Assembly: GCA_021234155.1 (NCBI GenBank)
Contig: JAJEKV010000030.1
Span: 14,934,003-14,998,002 of the forward strand
DNA: 64,000 nucleotides
Direction of reading: 5' to 3'
From: Isoetes taiwanensis
Lineage: Eukaryota > Streptophyta > Lycopodiopsida > Isoetales > Isoetaceae
Below are positions 25,104 through 38,010 of this stretch, one piece after another; the stretch's first letter is position 1; each line of letters opens with the position of its first letter. The notes under the pieces were generated by a model. It was not told where the DNA came from. It was given only the letters and a program-made list of their open reading frames with translations, and ran no database searches. The translations under genes and the position numbers were made by a program.

Positions 25104-26640
25104 CTAATTTGTCTGATAACGCGAGTAAACATAATTCATAGGAAATTCTTGGATCACAACAACGTACTTTGGCAGATCAAACAACCGGACTGTGTTGTCA
25201 TTGAAGGAACATAAAAGAACTAGCTTTTCCTGAGCATCAGTTGTCCTGCACAAAGCCAGAGCGCCCTGCCAGACTCGAAATTTCACGCATCCAAAAAGGC
25301 CAAGAAGATACAAAACATTCGATAAATTTTTCTGCACAAATGTCATGGCCTCTGTGTTTAAACACTGACAGCAATGCACCACAACTCTCCTTAGTCTATT
25401 GAACATTTGACATCTAGCATTGTTCCAGCACAATTATTCCATGGCATGCACCATGTGAACATCATTGGCATGCTGGCACCATGCAGTATAGGCTTGAGAA
25501 AGTTAAGACTTAAGATTCTGTCAACTGAACTGCTGTTGCAAGCAGAATAATTCATCATACTCATGAGCCTAGAGCATTGGAGATGTCATGATGATGCTAT
25601 ATACTGCAGGTTCGAAATTCCCTTCGAAATCGGCAACACATATATCCCAACTACCCTGTACTGCATTCCATATAGTAATAATAAATCCATTATAGAACAA
25701 AATGTCATGAAAAGAATACCCTTACATCAAGTACATCGCCTTCTTCAGTCAGGGTACGTGTAAATGGTCTCAAAATGTACAGTTGGAGATGGCCCTCATA
25801 CCTAATAAGCAATTCCAAGATAGCACAAATTATTAAAGTCTGACTAGCCCTGTAATATGCATAAACATGTTACCTTCATATATCCATCCAACGTGCAAGA
25901 GAACAGAAACTGTTCCTAATAAAGGAGGAACATGATAATATTTGAGTGCCCTTGAAGAACATGTAAGCATTGTCTGGCATTAAGGTCCCAAACCTGTAAA
26001 TATTTAGGTTATGGAACTATCATTTGCCCATTAAACAGGTCTATTCAACCACAGCATAACAAAATAATTTCCAATTCCTTGTTCTTCTGTTTGTTATCAG
26101 CATTGAGAGCCTAACGCCTGTTGAACAAGAAACTACTTTGTTCCATGTATTGGCTTTCAATTAAGGCAACAACATCTCCCGGCTCATCACCATCAACATG
26201 CAAAAGTAGTTATTTGAGTTGTGATATAATAACAATATGCTTTGTCAGTAATATGAAGGTACCACAATATTACCCTTATTGTCTTCTCCATTGAACCAGA
26301 AAATAATCATTCTCCTCCAGCTTGTAAAGTAACAACTGGCCCTGTATGACCACCTAAACCATAGGCAGGTTCGAAAGCACTAGTAGCCACACTGAATCTC
26401 CATGCCAGAATAGTTCCATCCTTTAACAATATATATAGACTAGTCTTAATACAAAATGCCAAGTGTACAATTTGTGCAGACCGCAATTTCAGAAAAGCAT
26501 GCTATGAAACCTGCATTTAGGCCAAACAAAGAACGTCTTAGATTACATTCGGCAAATAGTGAATCCCCATGCACCGCAAGGGCATAAACTTGTCCCTTAG
26601 GTCCAGCAAGGCTTTGCTGTGTAGAAGCTATCATATTCTA
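25104..26640 (-). pseudogene. ZFWD-type WD40 pseudogene
   Basis: Minus-strand pieces in correct order match the WD40 part of plant CCCH zinc-finger/WD40 (ZFWD) proteins. They are GPKGQVYALAVHGDSLFA (about 26,610-26,550), DGTILAWRFSVATSAFEPA and GGHTGPVVTLQAGGE (26,420-26,295), VWDLNARQCLHVLQGHS (about 25,995-25,930) and LVLLCSFNDNTVRLFDLP (about 25,230-25,170). Splice-like boundaries are kept between some blocks, so it derives from a genomic copy and not a cDNA. In-frame TAG codons occur where the family has tryptophan or other residues (in A*NM and LLY*EQF), and the N-terminal CCCH fingers are absent. It is therefore a dead copy. Confidence 0.72.
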
Positions 26641-28800
26641 TGCCTGTATATTAGAAAATATCAGAAACGCCTTTCAAGAACATGACAACTATATATTGAA
26701 AGGATAGGTTTAACCCTGCAATTGTGCTTCAGATTTCGCCTCCCCTACTTCCGCTTCTGCTTCCGCTGCCATGGATCAACCGGAAGAAAAGAAAGGATCT
26801 CATTCATGCCACTGTCATAGACCCAAACAATCTCTACCGTCAAACACATCCGAACCAAATCATTGTCGTCTAAGTGTCACTGGGCGTCACGAAAACCCTA
26901 ACTAATCCCAACAAATTGCAACCGCTTGTATAGAATATTCTATGGCATATTATACTCAGAACAAATCGAGGCCTTCTATATGTGATCACTCCACCCTCCA
27001 ACAAGAGGGTTGCCCCCTATGGGCAACCCAAAAAATTTGACGTTATTAAAAATAACAAACCACGCAAGTGGCAAAGTGACACGTAATGTTCAATAACTAA
27101 CATTTCCAACACCAAAAGCTTGTTGTAATATATATCTTGTCTCTGGTGAGGGCATATTATGAGGAATATTTCCTCTAGAGTCATCTTAGCGTACACCTCA
27201 TCGTTTGAGGGATCAAACGCTTAGGTGGCTCTATAATTTAGGGATTTGACAACCTTTGGCCATGGCCTCTAATATTTGCTTGACTTCAAAATAGAATTCA
27301 TCTAAAAAGACTCATCCTGCCCACTATTGTAGGTGCACTCCAAATATGGACATGCTAATTTGGCTACAAGGATAAGCTTCTAGCAGAAGACTCGACCCTG
27401 CAAGCATCTAGTTTATGGCTTGCCTCAATCACAGTTGCCACTCCTCTGCCTCCATGTGCAGCTGCTTCAAGAGGCTGCTGCCATCATCCTCCTATAGGCC
27501 GCCATAGAAGCACATGCACATGCATGAGCAAAATCGCAAGCAGCAGCCTCATGCCTTCACCTGCAGAATCGCCACACTTACAGCAAGTTCGATTCGCCAC
27601 CTGCAATCACGTTGAAGAAATAGATTGGGGGATTCGAACCCCCTGCGCATTGCGCAGCTCCAAGCGGCCTGCCCACCCTTAAAGGGCAGGGGCTAATCCC
27701 ATGCATATGCTCAAGCAAGCTGTAATGCATTTTCTCATCATTTTAAGTTTTTCCATGTCTATAATCCTCATGCAAGCAATGAATAACAAGAACTAAAGAC
27801 AGTCAGCCATCAATTTTCTCTTCCAAAAAACAGACACAAGCGTGCCCAATGCCAATGCAAACAAACCACACAGGCTCTTTCCCATTCTTTTTTTTCAGTT
27901 TGACGGGCTTCTTCACATACAGAAAACATTCTGGCTTTTTGTAATAAAACTGAAAGATTAGCCAAGTAATGTTTCCATGTTTTTTTTAATAGAAGATCAG
28001 AGAATAGCTCAGAACATTATGCGTTGGCCTCACCCCTCTACTAGAGAGTTAATAACAATCTACAGAATCGGCTATGTACTATGAAATAATATAACTAAGT
28101 AGGACTTATATGAGCATACAACATTATAGCAGCTTCCGAATGGACAAACCTGCAGATAGAAGTCGGTAAATACATAACCAGAGTTTTTCAATCATCATGA
28201 ATAGGGTCTGGCAATCGGCTAGCACCATAAGCTCCGTTAACCTGCAAACAGTGATGCAACGGCTTGCCTTTCTGCCTCTCCTTCTTACAAATTGGCCTGC
28301 CAACAAATCGGCTGCTGCATCTGCCTGCCTGTCTGCACCTGCTTCATCTGCTCCTGCTAAATCTAAGCTACTAAATCTAACCTAAGACGAACCATCGCTC
28401 TGCATTCTCGACCCAAATAAACGAGTTCCAAAAATACAGGAATTCTAAAGATTCCTTTTTGCCATAAACACATACCTAAATCATACAATACATGCCCAAA
28501 ACTTTCTAAACCATACGTAATAAAAGTACAGTTTGATGAACTAGCCAACTATATCAAAATGTGGGAGAAGCTTATGGTTGCATTTAGCTCTTCGACTAGT
28601 ATTTGATGAGATGAGAAGCTTTTTGTATTTATTTCTTGTTGAATTGTCTATTGAAAATGCATGTACTTAAGTATTTTCTTATCAATACATCAAATAAAAC
28701 AAAGTAACAAATAAAGGGGACAGTGGTCATAGTGCGAAATGCATGAATGCATTCCCAAAAGGGAATGAACATTTTGCATTGTACCCATGTTACTGAAAAT
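26641..28800. other. Interval without supported gene; one SINE-like B-box
   Basis: A minus-strand start MAAEAEAEVGEAKSEAQLQ (26,772-26,716) followed by a stop might be a lost first exon. GGTTCGAATCC on the minus strand at 27,630-27,640 sits in a perfect GGGG-GATTCGAA-CCCC palindrome and resembles a tRNA-derived SINE B-box. No complete gene is supported. Confidence 0.35.
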
Positions 28801-30100
28801 GCATGAATTTGCTTAACCGTTCGGAGGCAAACACTTTATCACGTCCGGAGATTTCAAACAGGTAGCTCCTGTTGTCAAGGGAGAAGGGAGAAATGCAACA
28901 TATAATGCATCTATAAAATCTTCACCACTCTGGCAAAGTTTTCCTGTATTCAGATTATAACAATCAATATGCAACGCGTGAGACCTTGGACTAATGCAAT
29001 TTGTCGATTGTGTAGGAGAGAATTGGGAAGAATCCACAGTTTCACTGGATATATTCAACGCAACTACTAGCGTAGAAAATAGCATTGAGTTTCTCTATCC
29101 ATGTAGCATCCTTCAAGACTTAGTAATATGCAAAAAGCGTAACTCCATATCATCAATTAACCAAAATGCTGATAATATCAACGATCGCGTCCTTAGTAGA
29201 CCTTCTAATAATGCCAAACCATATTATAGCTATGATCACATCACCGAATAGAACGAAATCATACATGACCACTTCTATGCGATATGAGATTTCCTAAATA
29301 ACTTCACCCATTTTTGAATATCCAACCACGAACTAAGCTTAAGATAGACACTATATGTCATATTACGAAATGACTAGACATGGTAAAGGGTTTGATAAGA
29401 AATCTAAGAATTATGGTCGTTTCGATACATACAAAATTCGTAATGGTAAAATATTGCTAGATGATATAGCTCAAGAGGATGCATGCACATATCCAATCTC
29501 TGGAACAGACTTCTGTTATGAACCACTCAACCAGCCCTGGACCATATATAGATGGCAGTTACCCCTCTGATTCTCTTACTCAACCACCTTCAACAGCTGC
29601 CAAGAATCAACATTGGACCGCGTCGTTACTGACTTACTTACCGATGTATTTGTACACGACTAGTTACACACTGCACAACCGTATGCAGACAAAAGAAGAC
29701 GCGCTCATCTTACTTTCACCAGAAAACACTATGAAGTGCACTAAACACGTCGCTTATAAAGAGTTGCTATATTGAGAAAAATGATAAGAATTAAACTTCG
29801 AATAAGGTACACACTCTCCAACTTTTACGGTTATCACAAGCACGTTTCTTCGACTATTCTCTACACAGGTGCACATGACTTCTCCAGCACTCTTTTGCAA
29901 ATGACACTATCACATAAAAAAAAGTTAAAGTTGTTCATACAAAGTACGTTAACAAAAAAAAAGAAAAAGAAAAAAAACAAAACTTCCTTTCGAGCCCGTA
30001 CGATAGATGACATGTTATTCAATTACCATGGATTCCCCTCATGCACCTTTGTGAGGAACAAAAAAGAAATTAACTCAAGACCAAAAAATAAAATAAAAAA
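28801..30100. other. Interval with short unassigned frames
   Basis: A minus-strand frame at 28,813-29,085 and plus-strand frames at 29,355-29,775 have no recognised homology and no convincing splice context. The rest is AT-rich, with an A-rich run near 29,955-29,985. Confidence 0.35.
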
Positions 30101-30107
30101 TCGCGAT

Positions 30108-30281
30108 GGCAGCCTAATGGCCAAGTATTGGTAATGGGTGACCTCAATCCAGTACCAAAACCCACTGACTATCATCGGGTGCACAAAGAAAAGAAGAAGA
30201 AAAAAGAAGGGGGAGGAGAGGATAATGAAAAGAATATTCATTGCATTGGCAGCTTAGTGGTCAAGTATTGGTAATGGGTGA
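30108..30281 (+). repeat. Duplicated tRNA A-box-like segment, period 140 bp
   Basis: GGCAGCCTAATGGCCAAG at 30,108 recurs as GGCAGCTTAGTGGTCAAG at 30,248. Both are followed by TATTGGTAATGGGTGA. The motif resembles a tRNA A-box (TRGCnnAGTGG). The first copy is followed by a purine-rich (GAAAAGAAGAAG) tail. This is consistent with two related SINE heads, but no B-box in proper spacing is convincing. Confidence 0.35.
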
Positions 30282-33200
30282 AGTAATATGTCTTCTCAAT
30301 AGATCTCTACCTAGTTGCTATAAACTGGATTTGCTTAAATATTAATAAGAAGGTCAACCTCCTTCAAGAGTAGGACTTCAATAGTGACAATGGGGATCTC
30401 AGAAGGTGAATACCGATTTGGTCGATGGTAGGACCGAGATGAACGTTAAGCGCCTTCAGGAGGGCGCCCGGCTTCTGGGTGATCTCCCCTACCCCGATGG
30501 ATGAGGCTTTGTATGAAGCTGTTCTCCAGGAGTTGGGGATTCCAAACATCCTGGAGGAAAACCAAGATTCCTTAGGAATTATAGAAAATTTAATTAGATA
30601 GGCATTCGAGTCTAGATCTAGAGTTGGCTTCTGTAGGTTTGGGTTTAATTCTTTTTTCCTGTGCATCCTTTGCTTCGACAGACCGAGTTCCTTAAGGGTG
30701 GCAGCTCACAACTCTAGACCCTCTCTTGGGAACCGATTTGAACGTAATCTGTTCATGATGAGTGCTCCCTTGGAATTTGGAGTTGAACCGATCTATTAAT
30801 GGGCAGCTTTCTTTGATCTCCATCCTTCTCAGCATCTTAGGGACTTAGATGTGGTGGTGTGGAGGTTCTTGGTAGCAAATTAGTTTAGTTTTCTTTCTGG
30901 GGCCCTGTGTCAGATCTAGGGTCCCTGTCAAGTAGGGCCTTTTAGTTTCTGTGTCTCTGGGATTCTCGAGGGTACGGGTTGTCAGCTTTCCCGTCATATC
31001 CTGGTTCTCTTCTCGGGGGGGAGGGAAAGGCCATGATTGGCAGTTATTTCCTGGGGCCTTCGCAGAAGGTAATAAGAAATTGTGGTGAGAAAAAACTTAT
31101 GGGTGAGAAAATCTTTTTGTTGAAGAGAGAATTTTGATTTTGAACCTCTGTAAAGTTGCTGAGAGAAATGTTCACAAGGACCTTCTATTAGATTCTTTTC
31201 CAAACTCAAAAACCCTGGAAAACCCTCATGATGATTTTGGAAAAGGAAAACAATAGTTGCTTAAAAAGTTCAATATGAAAAATGGAAACAATATAGTGTT
31301 TTGGACTGCCATTTTTTTATTATATGTTCCATGTGGCATTCCTCTCCACTGTAGAATGGCCATTCTACATCCTCGATTTAGGGTTTGCCATAGTGCTAGA
31401 GTGGGAGCTTGTGGCGATGCTTGTGGAGGCACAAAAATAGGGATTTGCACAGTGGGTCATGGGTCACTGGGAGGGCCATAATTTCGTTTTATAGCTATCC
31501 CCTTTGTACTATATTCTTTTATTTTTTTTAATGTTCTCAACTACAACCTTGTGTTGTGCTTCTTTAGGAAGGCAAGACCAGGCTCACTATGTCTCTTTGT
31601 GTAGCCCTGCACTGGTTTAGGAAGGCAAGGCAAGTCATGAATTGACTCTAGTGTGTTGTAGCTTGCTTGTAGCTTTAATAGATCTGAAGCAAAACAGAGT
31701 ATACAACAAAAAACATACAAAGCCTTCATTTCGCTTCGTTTGTTTTTGCCATAGCTGCTACAAAAGCCATCCCCATTGCTGGAGTTGTCGACCAAAATGA
31801 TCCACTATACTGGAAGGGTATGATCACATGAAAATGTCAACAGTTTCTCCTTCATGCCGGCATGAATGCCTGATTTTTGGTAGGGCCACATAAATATCAG
31901 AGGCTTGTCCTTCTTCTTCTTCTTCCTACTATTTTCTTGATCGCTGCCAAGTGCCTTGAGGGCCACGTGTTGAGGTCCAAGAGAATCATGTTGACATCAA
32001 TCCGTTCGACCGATGAGAGAGCCAGTGGAATGGATCGACGCTAACATGAATCCCTTCATGTCAAAAGCCTGCATGGGACACCCTCCCCCGTTTTGAGTTT
32101 TTGACATCTAACACTAGATGTTGACCTCATCATGTGACCCGGCCCCTCGAGCCGATGCCGCATCTGTGGTAGGGCAAAGCCTTTTGTGGCGTGTGTCGGA
32201 GATATGATTCAAGACTGGTCGATAACTGGTAGTCCCTGGAGAACTTCCCCTAAGCTTGATTTCATCTTCTAAAAGCTTATGACCAAGTATGGATGTGCTT
32301 GACTCACACTAGCTCCAGAAGCTGATGGGTGGAAAGAAGTAAAATCATATCTACTCTACTCCGACTAATGTTATTTTTATGTGACCCGGCCCTAACATTT
32401 TGGCCGGTGGGATCTTGTGACTGTCGTTATTGCTTTAATATTCCAGCATGTTTGGTGACCCGCTCCCTGCTAATGCCAGTCCTAGGACCCCACCGATCCA
32501 CGCCAGAATGTTATCGCAAAAAACCTTGAAGCCATACAAAAATCAATTTGCACACCACGTTTTTAGCTTATAATATTCCGTATCAAATCAGTTTGCCTTA
32601 CGGTATGCACATATTTTAAGCAAAAAATATCACTTCATAGCAAAGGCATCAACCAAATGTTACTAACATAGACATATTACAAGTCCATCTCCTCGTATTT
32701 GTTCTTCCAAAATTCTAGAAAATCCTAACGGTACTTCACAACTCTAAAATACATGTCTGCTAGGTGCTCATTCCTTGCAAAAGAAACACTTGTTTCCAAA
32801 GTAATCTACAAATGTATCAAACTATTTGTGATCGATGGCCTCCATTTCTCGGACCCATGAGGAAAGAGAAATGGATATTGCAATGGCTCGTAAAATAGAT
32901 GTGATCTGGAATGATCATCATTGTGGCCCCAAATTATAGCAGATCGGCCGTTAATAGTCAGTCATCAAATGATGCCTTAAATAAGTCTATCATGACAATA
33001 TTGGTATTGTGCATGTCCCTCTAGTTGGACAGTAAAATGATGCTCTTTTTCTTTTTGTTGCTTGTTTTTTTTTATATAAAACTATAAGGCCATGATGAGG
33101 AATTAAGAATATTGCCAAAACCCGCCCTCTCCATAACGAACTACCACATAACAGGGAGCAATCCAAAAATATAGGTGTCTTAAGGCCAAAAATTCATCAC

Positions 33201-34041
33201 CAAAGACAATGTCATAGGATATATACTCATTGCATTTAATATGCTAGTGGCCTAAGATGATGTAATGTTTAGACCGAAGATTTCATGCACATTTGCTCTA
33301 ACAAGTTGCCTTAAACATATTAATCATTGCATTAAAGAACGTTCGGTGGCACATGGTAGAGATTGAAATATGCAATTGTTGTATTTCTTGTTGATGAAGT
33401 TGCTAGGCAACTTGAATGTTACCAAATTTTATTCGACAGTTGGACACATTTGTAGATGTAGAACGTAAGAATGGGCCCCAAAAAGGCATATAAACTACTG
33501 TAAAAAACAAAGGCGCAAGTTTTTTCAAATATAGAAGCCATGTAACAGCAATAGGAAAAAAAGATGGCTTCATGAAAGAACCATGGATGTTGAATTCAGG
33601 ACATGAAGATATGAGAATTTTCAAGTAGCATGCTGTCATTGTTAAATTGAGTACTCCATGGACAACCTTCTACAGTTTATTATCTTATCCTTTGGTCTAT
33701 TATCTTATCCTTTGGTCTAAGGTTGCTATTGCTTATACGCATCAAAGTGTGGATCACACCCCTTATGTTTTCTTCTTTGCATTGAATGAATCTTTTTCTT
33801 TCTTCATGATTCTTAGATTATGTCATGGAATGACCTTTTTATTTTTCCCGAAACTCTCTTAATTTGAGTCCCTTTTTCCTTGTTTGTAGCCCTTTTTTTT
33901 AGCGCTTTTCTCCGACCTTTATTTAAAGCCTTTTTTGGCCTTTTGCTGGGCTTATAAGTTGTTTCACAATTCGCCCTTGGATTTGCAATGCAGATTTCTG
34001 CAATTTGTTCTTTCATAATCCTTACTGCTACCAATTAGAAA
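30282..34041. other. Repeat-like intergenic region upstream of the CLC gene
   Basis: No gene is supported. The sequence changes character: 30.36-31.0 kb is moderately GC-rich. TGTGACCCGGCCC-type motifs occur near 32,135 and 32,381, with a related GGTGACCCGC at about 32,456, as in LTR-like or other repeats. A direct repeat of TATTATCTTATCCTTTGGTC lies at about 33,677-33,718. No LTR pair or target duplication could be demonstrated. The proximal promoter of the CLC gene must lie at the right end. Confidence 0.35.
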
Positions 34042-37000
34042 ATGAATTTGCAAAACGATGTTGAAATCGTGAAAACAGAAACGGATATCCTGAAATTGCA
34101 AGATGATCCGAAAGTGGAATTTCAACATGACTCTGATATGGAGAATGGTCTATTCCAGCCTTTGCTTCCTATACCAGAAGAGACAGAAGAAGGGGTCTCC
34201 TATACCGGAATTATTGAATCAGAGACATCAGTCTTGGAAAGCTTGGACTACGAGTAAGCATTGCAAAATTAAATCAAATACCCAATTTATTTTTGTTCTG
34301 AATCGTTCATGCCTTTTTTGTTGCAGTTTGGTCGAAAACGAGGTAATAAATCAAGACTGGAGATGTGGGACAAAATGCGAAGTGTATCAGTATGTGATTC
34401 TAAAATGGACATTGGCTTGTTTAATCGGAATTCTTACCGGCCTAATCGCTTTGGGGATCAACGTAGCAGTAGAGAATATTGCTGGATTCAAATTTGTTCT
34501 TACCGAAAAATTCATGGGATCAGATAGGTAATGTGATTTACATTCCACAAAAGTTTATTAGATGAAAGTTTCTAGAAATTAATCTAAGCGTTTGCGTGTT
34601 AGCAACTTCGAGAGACCCATCCCTGCTTTTGCTTGCCGCACAATTTTGAGCTATACACGCCAAAACACCATCTGACTTTTTGCCCATAAAATAGGACACA
34701 CTTTGGCCGCTGTAAGAATCTTTTTTGGGAGAAACTTGAAATTAGTATTAGAATTTAACGAGGTTATCCCCACCTTCACGAATTTTAATTAAAAAAAGAC
34801 CAGAATTTAAAATTTAGGTCGATCTTGATCATCAAATCTGAAAAACCCATGTCAATTATCTTCTTTCCATGACCTTTTTAGGAGTACTGTAGCTTAGTAG
34901 CTTCCATTACGGCAACTTGAATATCATCTTCAGCCTGCTAATTTTTATTACTTCTAGTTCAATCCGTTTCTCTATAATCTTCTTGCATTATCTCTGCTTT
35001 TAGAGTTTCTTTGGATAAACAGCTTCTGGTTGTGACCATAAACCATGTTTTAGAAGGAGTCTTTTGATCATCTACAGAACTTTTTCAATTTGGTTACGTT
35101 TAAACATCCAGTTATTATATCTCTCTTCTAAGAATTCTTCTCTCAGCATCATCATCTACATCTCTACCATGTTCCAACAATGTGCATTGCATTATGTACT
35201 GCAGTCTTTCCTTCAGAAGCAGGACTTGAATCATATAACCTAGCACGATCACAATTGCTCATACAGAACCACCATCACACCCATGATCCCTTAGAATAAA
35301 TTCAAATATGGATTGTCAGCATCTTCTTTAAATGAGACATTGGATAAATCAGACTCGGGAGATGCTCATCAAGTGATCAATGCAGGTATTTCATGGCGTT
35401 TACTGTCTTCGCAGCCATCAACGTCCTGCTCGTTTACATTGCTGCTGCTTTATGTGTCTACGTTGGCCCAGCTGCTGCAGGTTCTGGAATCCCTGAGGCC
35501 AAGGCATATCTTAATGGGATTGATGCTCCAGAGATTTTAGCACCAAAGACACTAATTGTTAAGGTATGTTGCCCCTCCTATTTTTTTTTCTTTTGGAAAA
35601 GAAAATGAATATTACTAGGAAAACAAGAACATCATTCATTTTTCTTGTTCTGCAGGTGCTAGGAAGCATATGTGCTGTAGCTTCCGGTTTGCGGATTGGA
35701 AAAGAAGGGCCAATGGTCCACATTGGCTGTTGCATTGCATCCCTACTGGCCCAAGGAGGTTCAAAACATTACCATTTGAGTAGCAGGTGGTTGAGATTTG
35801 TGAGAAATGATAAGGATCGCCGTGACTTGGTAACATGCGGCGCAGCAGCAGGAGTTGCTGCAGCATTCAAGGCTCCTGTGGGTGGTGTACTCTTTGCTTT
35901 AGAAGAGGTTTCTTCCTGGTAATGCACTTATCAGCTGTTAATTCTATATGCTAGTAAGATGACAACATGTAACCTAATCTATCCCTGTTCTGGTGGTTTC
36001 AGGTGGCGCAGCTCACTTCTATGGAGATCATTTTTCACCACTGCTATTGTTGTTGTGGTTATTCGAGCTGTTAGTAGACTCTGCATCAAAAATAAATGTG
36101 GTCTTTTTGGTGAAGGCGGCTTGGTCATGTTTGATGTCAGCAAGGCATCAAGCAGTTTCACTCTCGTGGATTTGTTGCCTGTCATTGTCTTGGGAATAAG
36201 TGGAGGATTTCTAGGCAGTCTTTTCAACAAAATGAACACTCAGATGTGCCTGTTTTATACTCATTGGCTTCACAAGTAAGTTTTGTTTTCTAACTGTCAA
36301 ATAGTTGTGATTTTCTCAATCACCTTAACATAGTAGATTTCATTTTCTTTTGTCAAGAAGTGTATTTTCTCAATTGTTGTATGTTTTATCTGAATGCTTC
36401 ATTGTTTTGACGTTGATCAGGAAAGGAGCCAGTATCAAGATTCTGCAAGCTTGCTTTATTGCTTTTGTTACATCAAGCTGTTTTATAATTCCGTGGCTTG
36501 GGCCCTGTAGGCCTTGCCCTGAGACATCTAAACTCTTGCAGGAATGCCCAAGCCATGGAAGATCTCGCAACTTCCAGAATTTTAATTGTCCGGCTGGACA
36601 TTACAATGATCTTGCAGCTCTATTCTTTACTACAAATGATGATGCTATAAGGAACCTGCTGAGCACTGGGACTCCCCATGAATATCACTATTCGTCCATA
36701 CTTATCTTTTTCGGGGTATCATATGTATTGACTCTAATAACATATGGAATTGCAGTTCCATCTGGACTTTTCATACCTGTGATCCTAAATGGAGCAACAT
36801 ATGGCCGTCTTATTGGAATGCTTATGAACTCAAGCAAACTAGGGCAGCTGGATGAAGGGTTGTATGCACTTTTGGGAGCTGCTGCTTTTCTAGGCGGATC
36901 AATGAGGATGACAGTGTCACTCTGTGTTATACTGCTTGAGCTAACAGACAGCATGTCAGTTCTTCCATTGATCATGCTTGTGCTTCTTATATCTAAAATC

Positions 37001-37752
37001 ACTGGCGACATTTTTAACCAGGGGATTTATAACTCACATGTAAAGTTGAAAGGCTTTCCAGTACTTGAAGAGCATCCCGATCCGCTAATGCGCCACTTGA
37101 GTGCAAGAGATGTGATAACAACGCCTTTGGTGACGGTCTCCCCGGTTGAAAGGCTTTCTTCTCTGATGCAAATTCTAAGAAACAACAAGCATAATGCTTT
37201 TCCAGTGGTCGATGCCTCAGGTCCAAAACCTGTTTTCTGTGGGCTGGTTCTTAGGTCACACATTTTAGCCTATTTGAAAGCCACATCCACAACGCCTGGT
37301 TTCTTGCATTTTGGATGCAATTCTTTGGTTGGCATCAAAGTAGATGATCTTTATCCTGATAACCAAAGTGAAGACTTTTTTGTGGACCTCATTCCAATCA
37401 CAAACACATCTCCATATACTGTTCTTGAGACTATGTCCCTTTCAAAAGCTTACACACTTTTCAGACAACTTGCCCTCAGACATCTTTGTGTGATGCCTAG
37501 GGATCCAGAGGTATGCATGTTATTATTATTATTTTTTCCCTCTAAGTTCTCTTTTTATTTTACTTTCACCCCCCCCCATTGGCTGTATCTTTTTAACTTT
37601 TTGCTTTCTATTGTTCATTGCAGAGTACTTGTATTGTTGGCATATTAACTCGCCATGATTTCATGCACGAATACCTTCTCAGTATGTATCCTTCGCTCAG
37701 ATGGAGGAAGTCTAAAATCAATATGTTGGAGAGACTTCATAGTTTCAGTTGA
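34042..37752 (+). CDS. CLC-d: CLC-d-like anion/proton transporter, seven exons
   Basis: A CLC-family voltage-gated chloride channel/antiporter. Exons by eye: 34,042-34,253; 34,327-34,527; 35,386-35,563; 35,656-35,918; 36,003-36,275; 36,421-37,510; 37,624-37,752. All introns are GT-AG, the phases agree, and the total is 2,346 nt (781 residues), close to Arabidopsis CLC-d. The membrane core carries GSGIPE (170-175), GKEGP with the gating glutamate (E214), FALEEVSSWW with the proton-path glutamate region (280-281) and ATYGR with the pore tyrosine (about 503). Two CBS domains follow, at about 605-665 and 715-775. ESLDYDLVENE near residue 70 and the ECP...YNDLA block match the CLC-d clade, known for trans-Golgi Cl-/H+ exchange. 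Serine at position 171, in place of the proline of nitrate-type CLC-a, predicts chloride preference. No defect was seen. Confidence 0.92.
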
Positions 37753-38010
37753 AGACTTGGAATTCTTTTGTACATAGCAACCAATCACTGTCATTGACCT
37801 CTATATGTATAGAACTGAGGTCTTATTTTGCAATATACAATTCAATTCAATTCAATACAATTCATTTCATTTACTATCATTGGCCTCTGCATGTATTGAC
37901 CTAAGATCTTATTTTATCTCCACTAATGACTTGGAATTTTTTTTTGTACATAGCAACCAATCATTGTCATTGACCTCTATATGTATAGAAGTGAGGTCTT
38001 ATTTTGAAAA
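37753..38010 (+). repeat. Repeated block in CLC 3' untranslated region
   Basis: About 80 bp (GACTTGGAATTCTTTTGTAC... to GAGGTCTTATTTTG) directly after the stop codon, at 37,753-37,832, recurs at 37,928-38,006. A partial third copy (CATTGGCCTCTGCATGTATTGA...) lies at about 37,877-37,920. It includes an (AATTC)n run near 37,841-37,862. It probably lies in the transcript 3' end; effects on polyadenylation are unknown. Confidence 0.6.
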
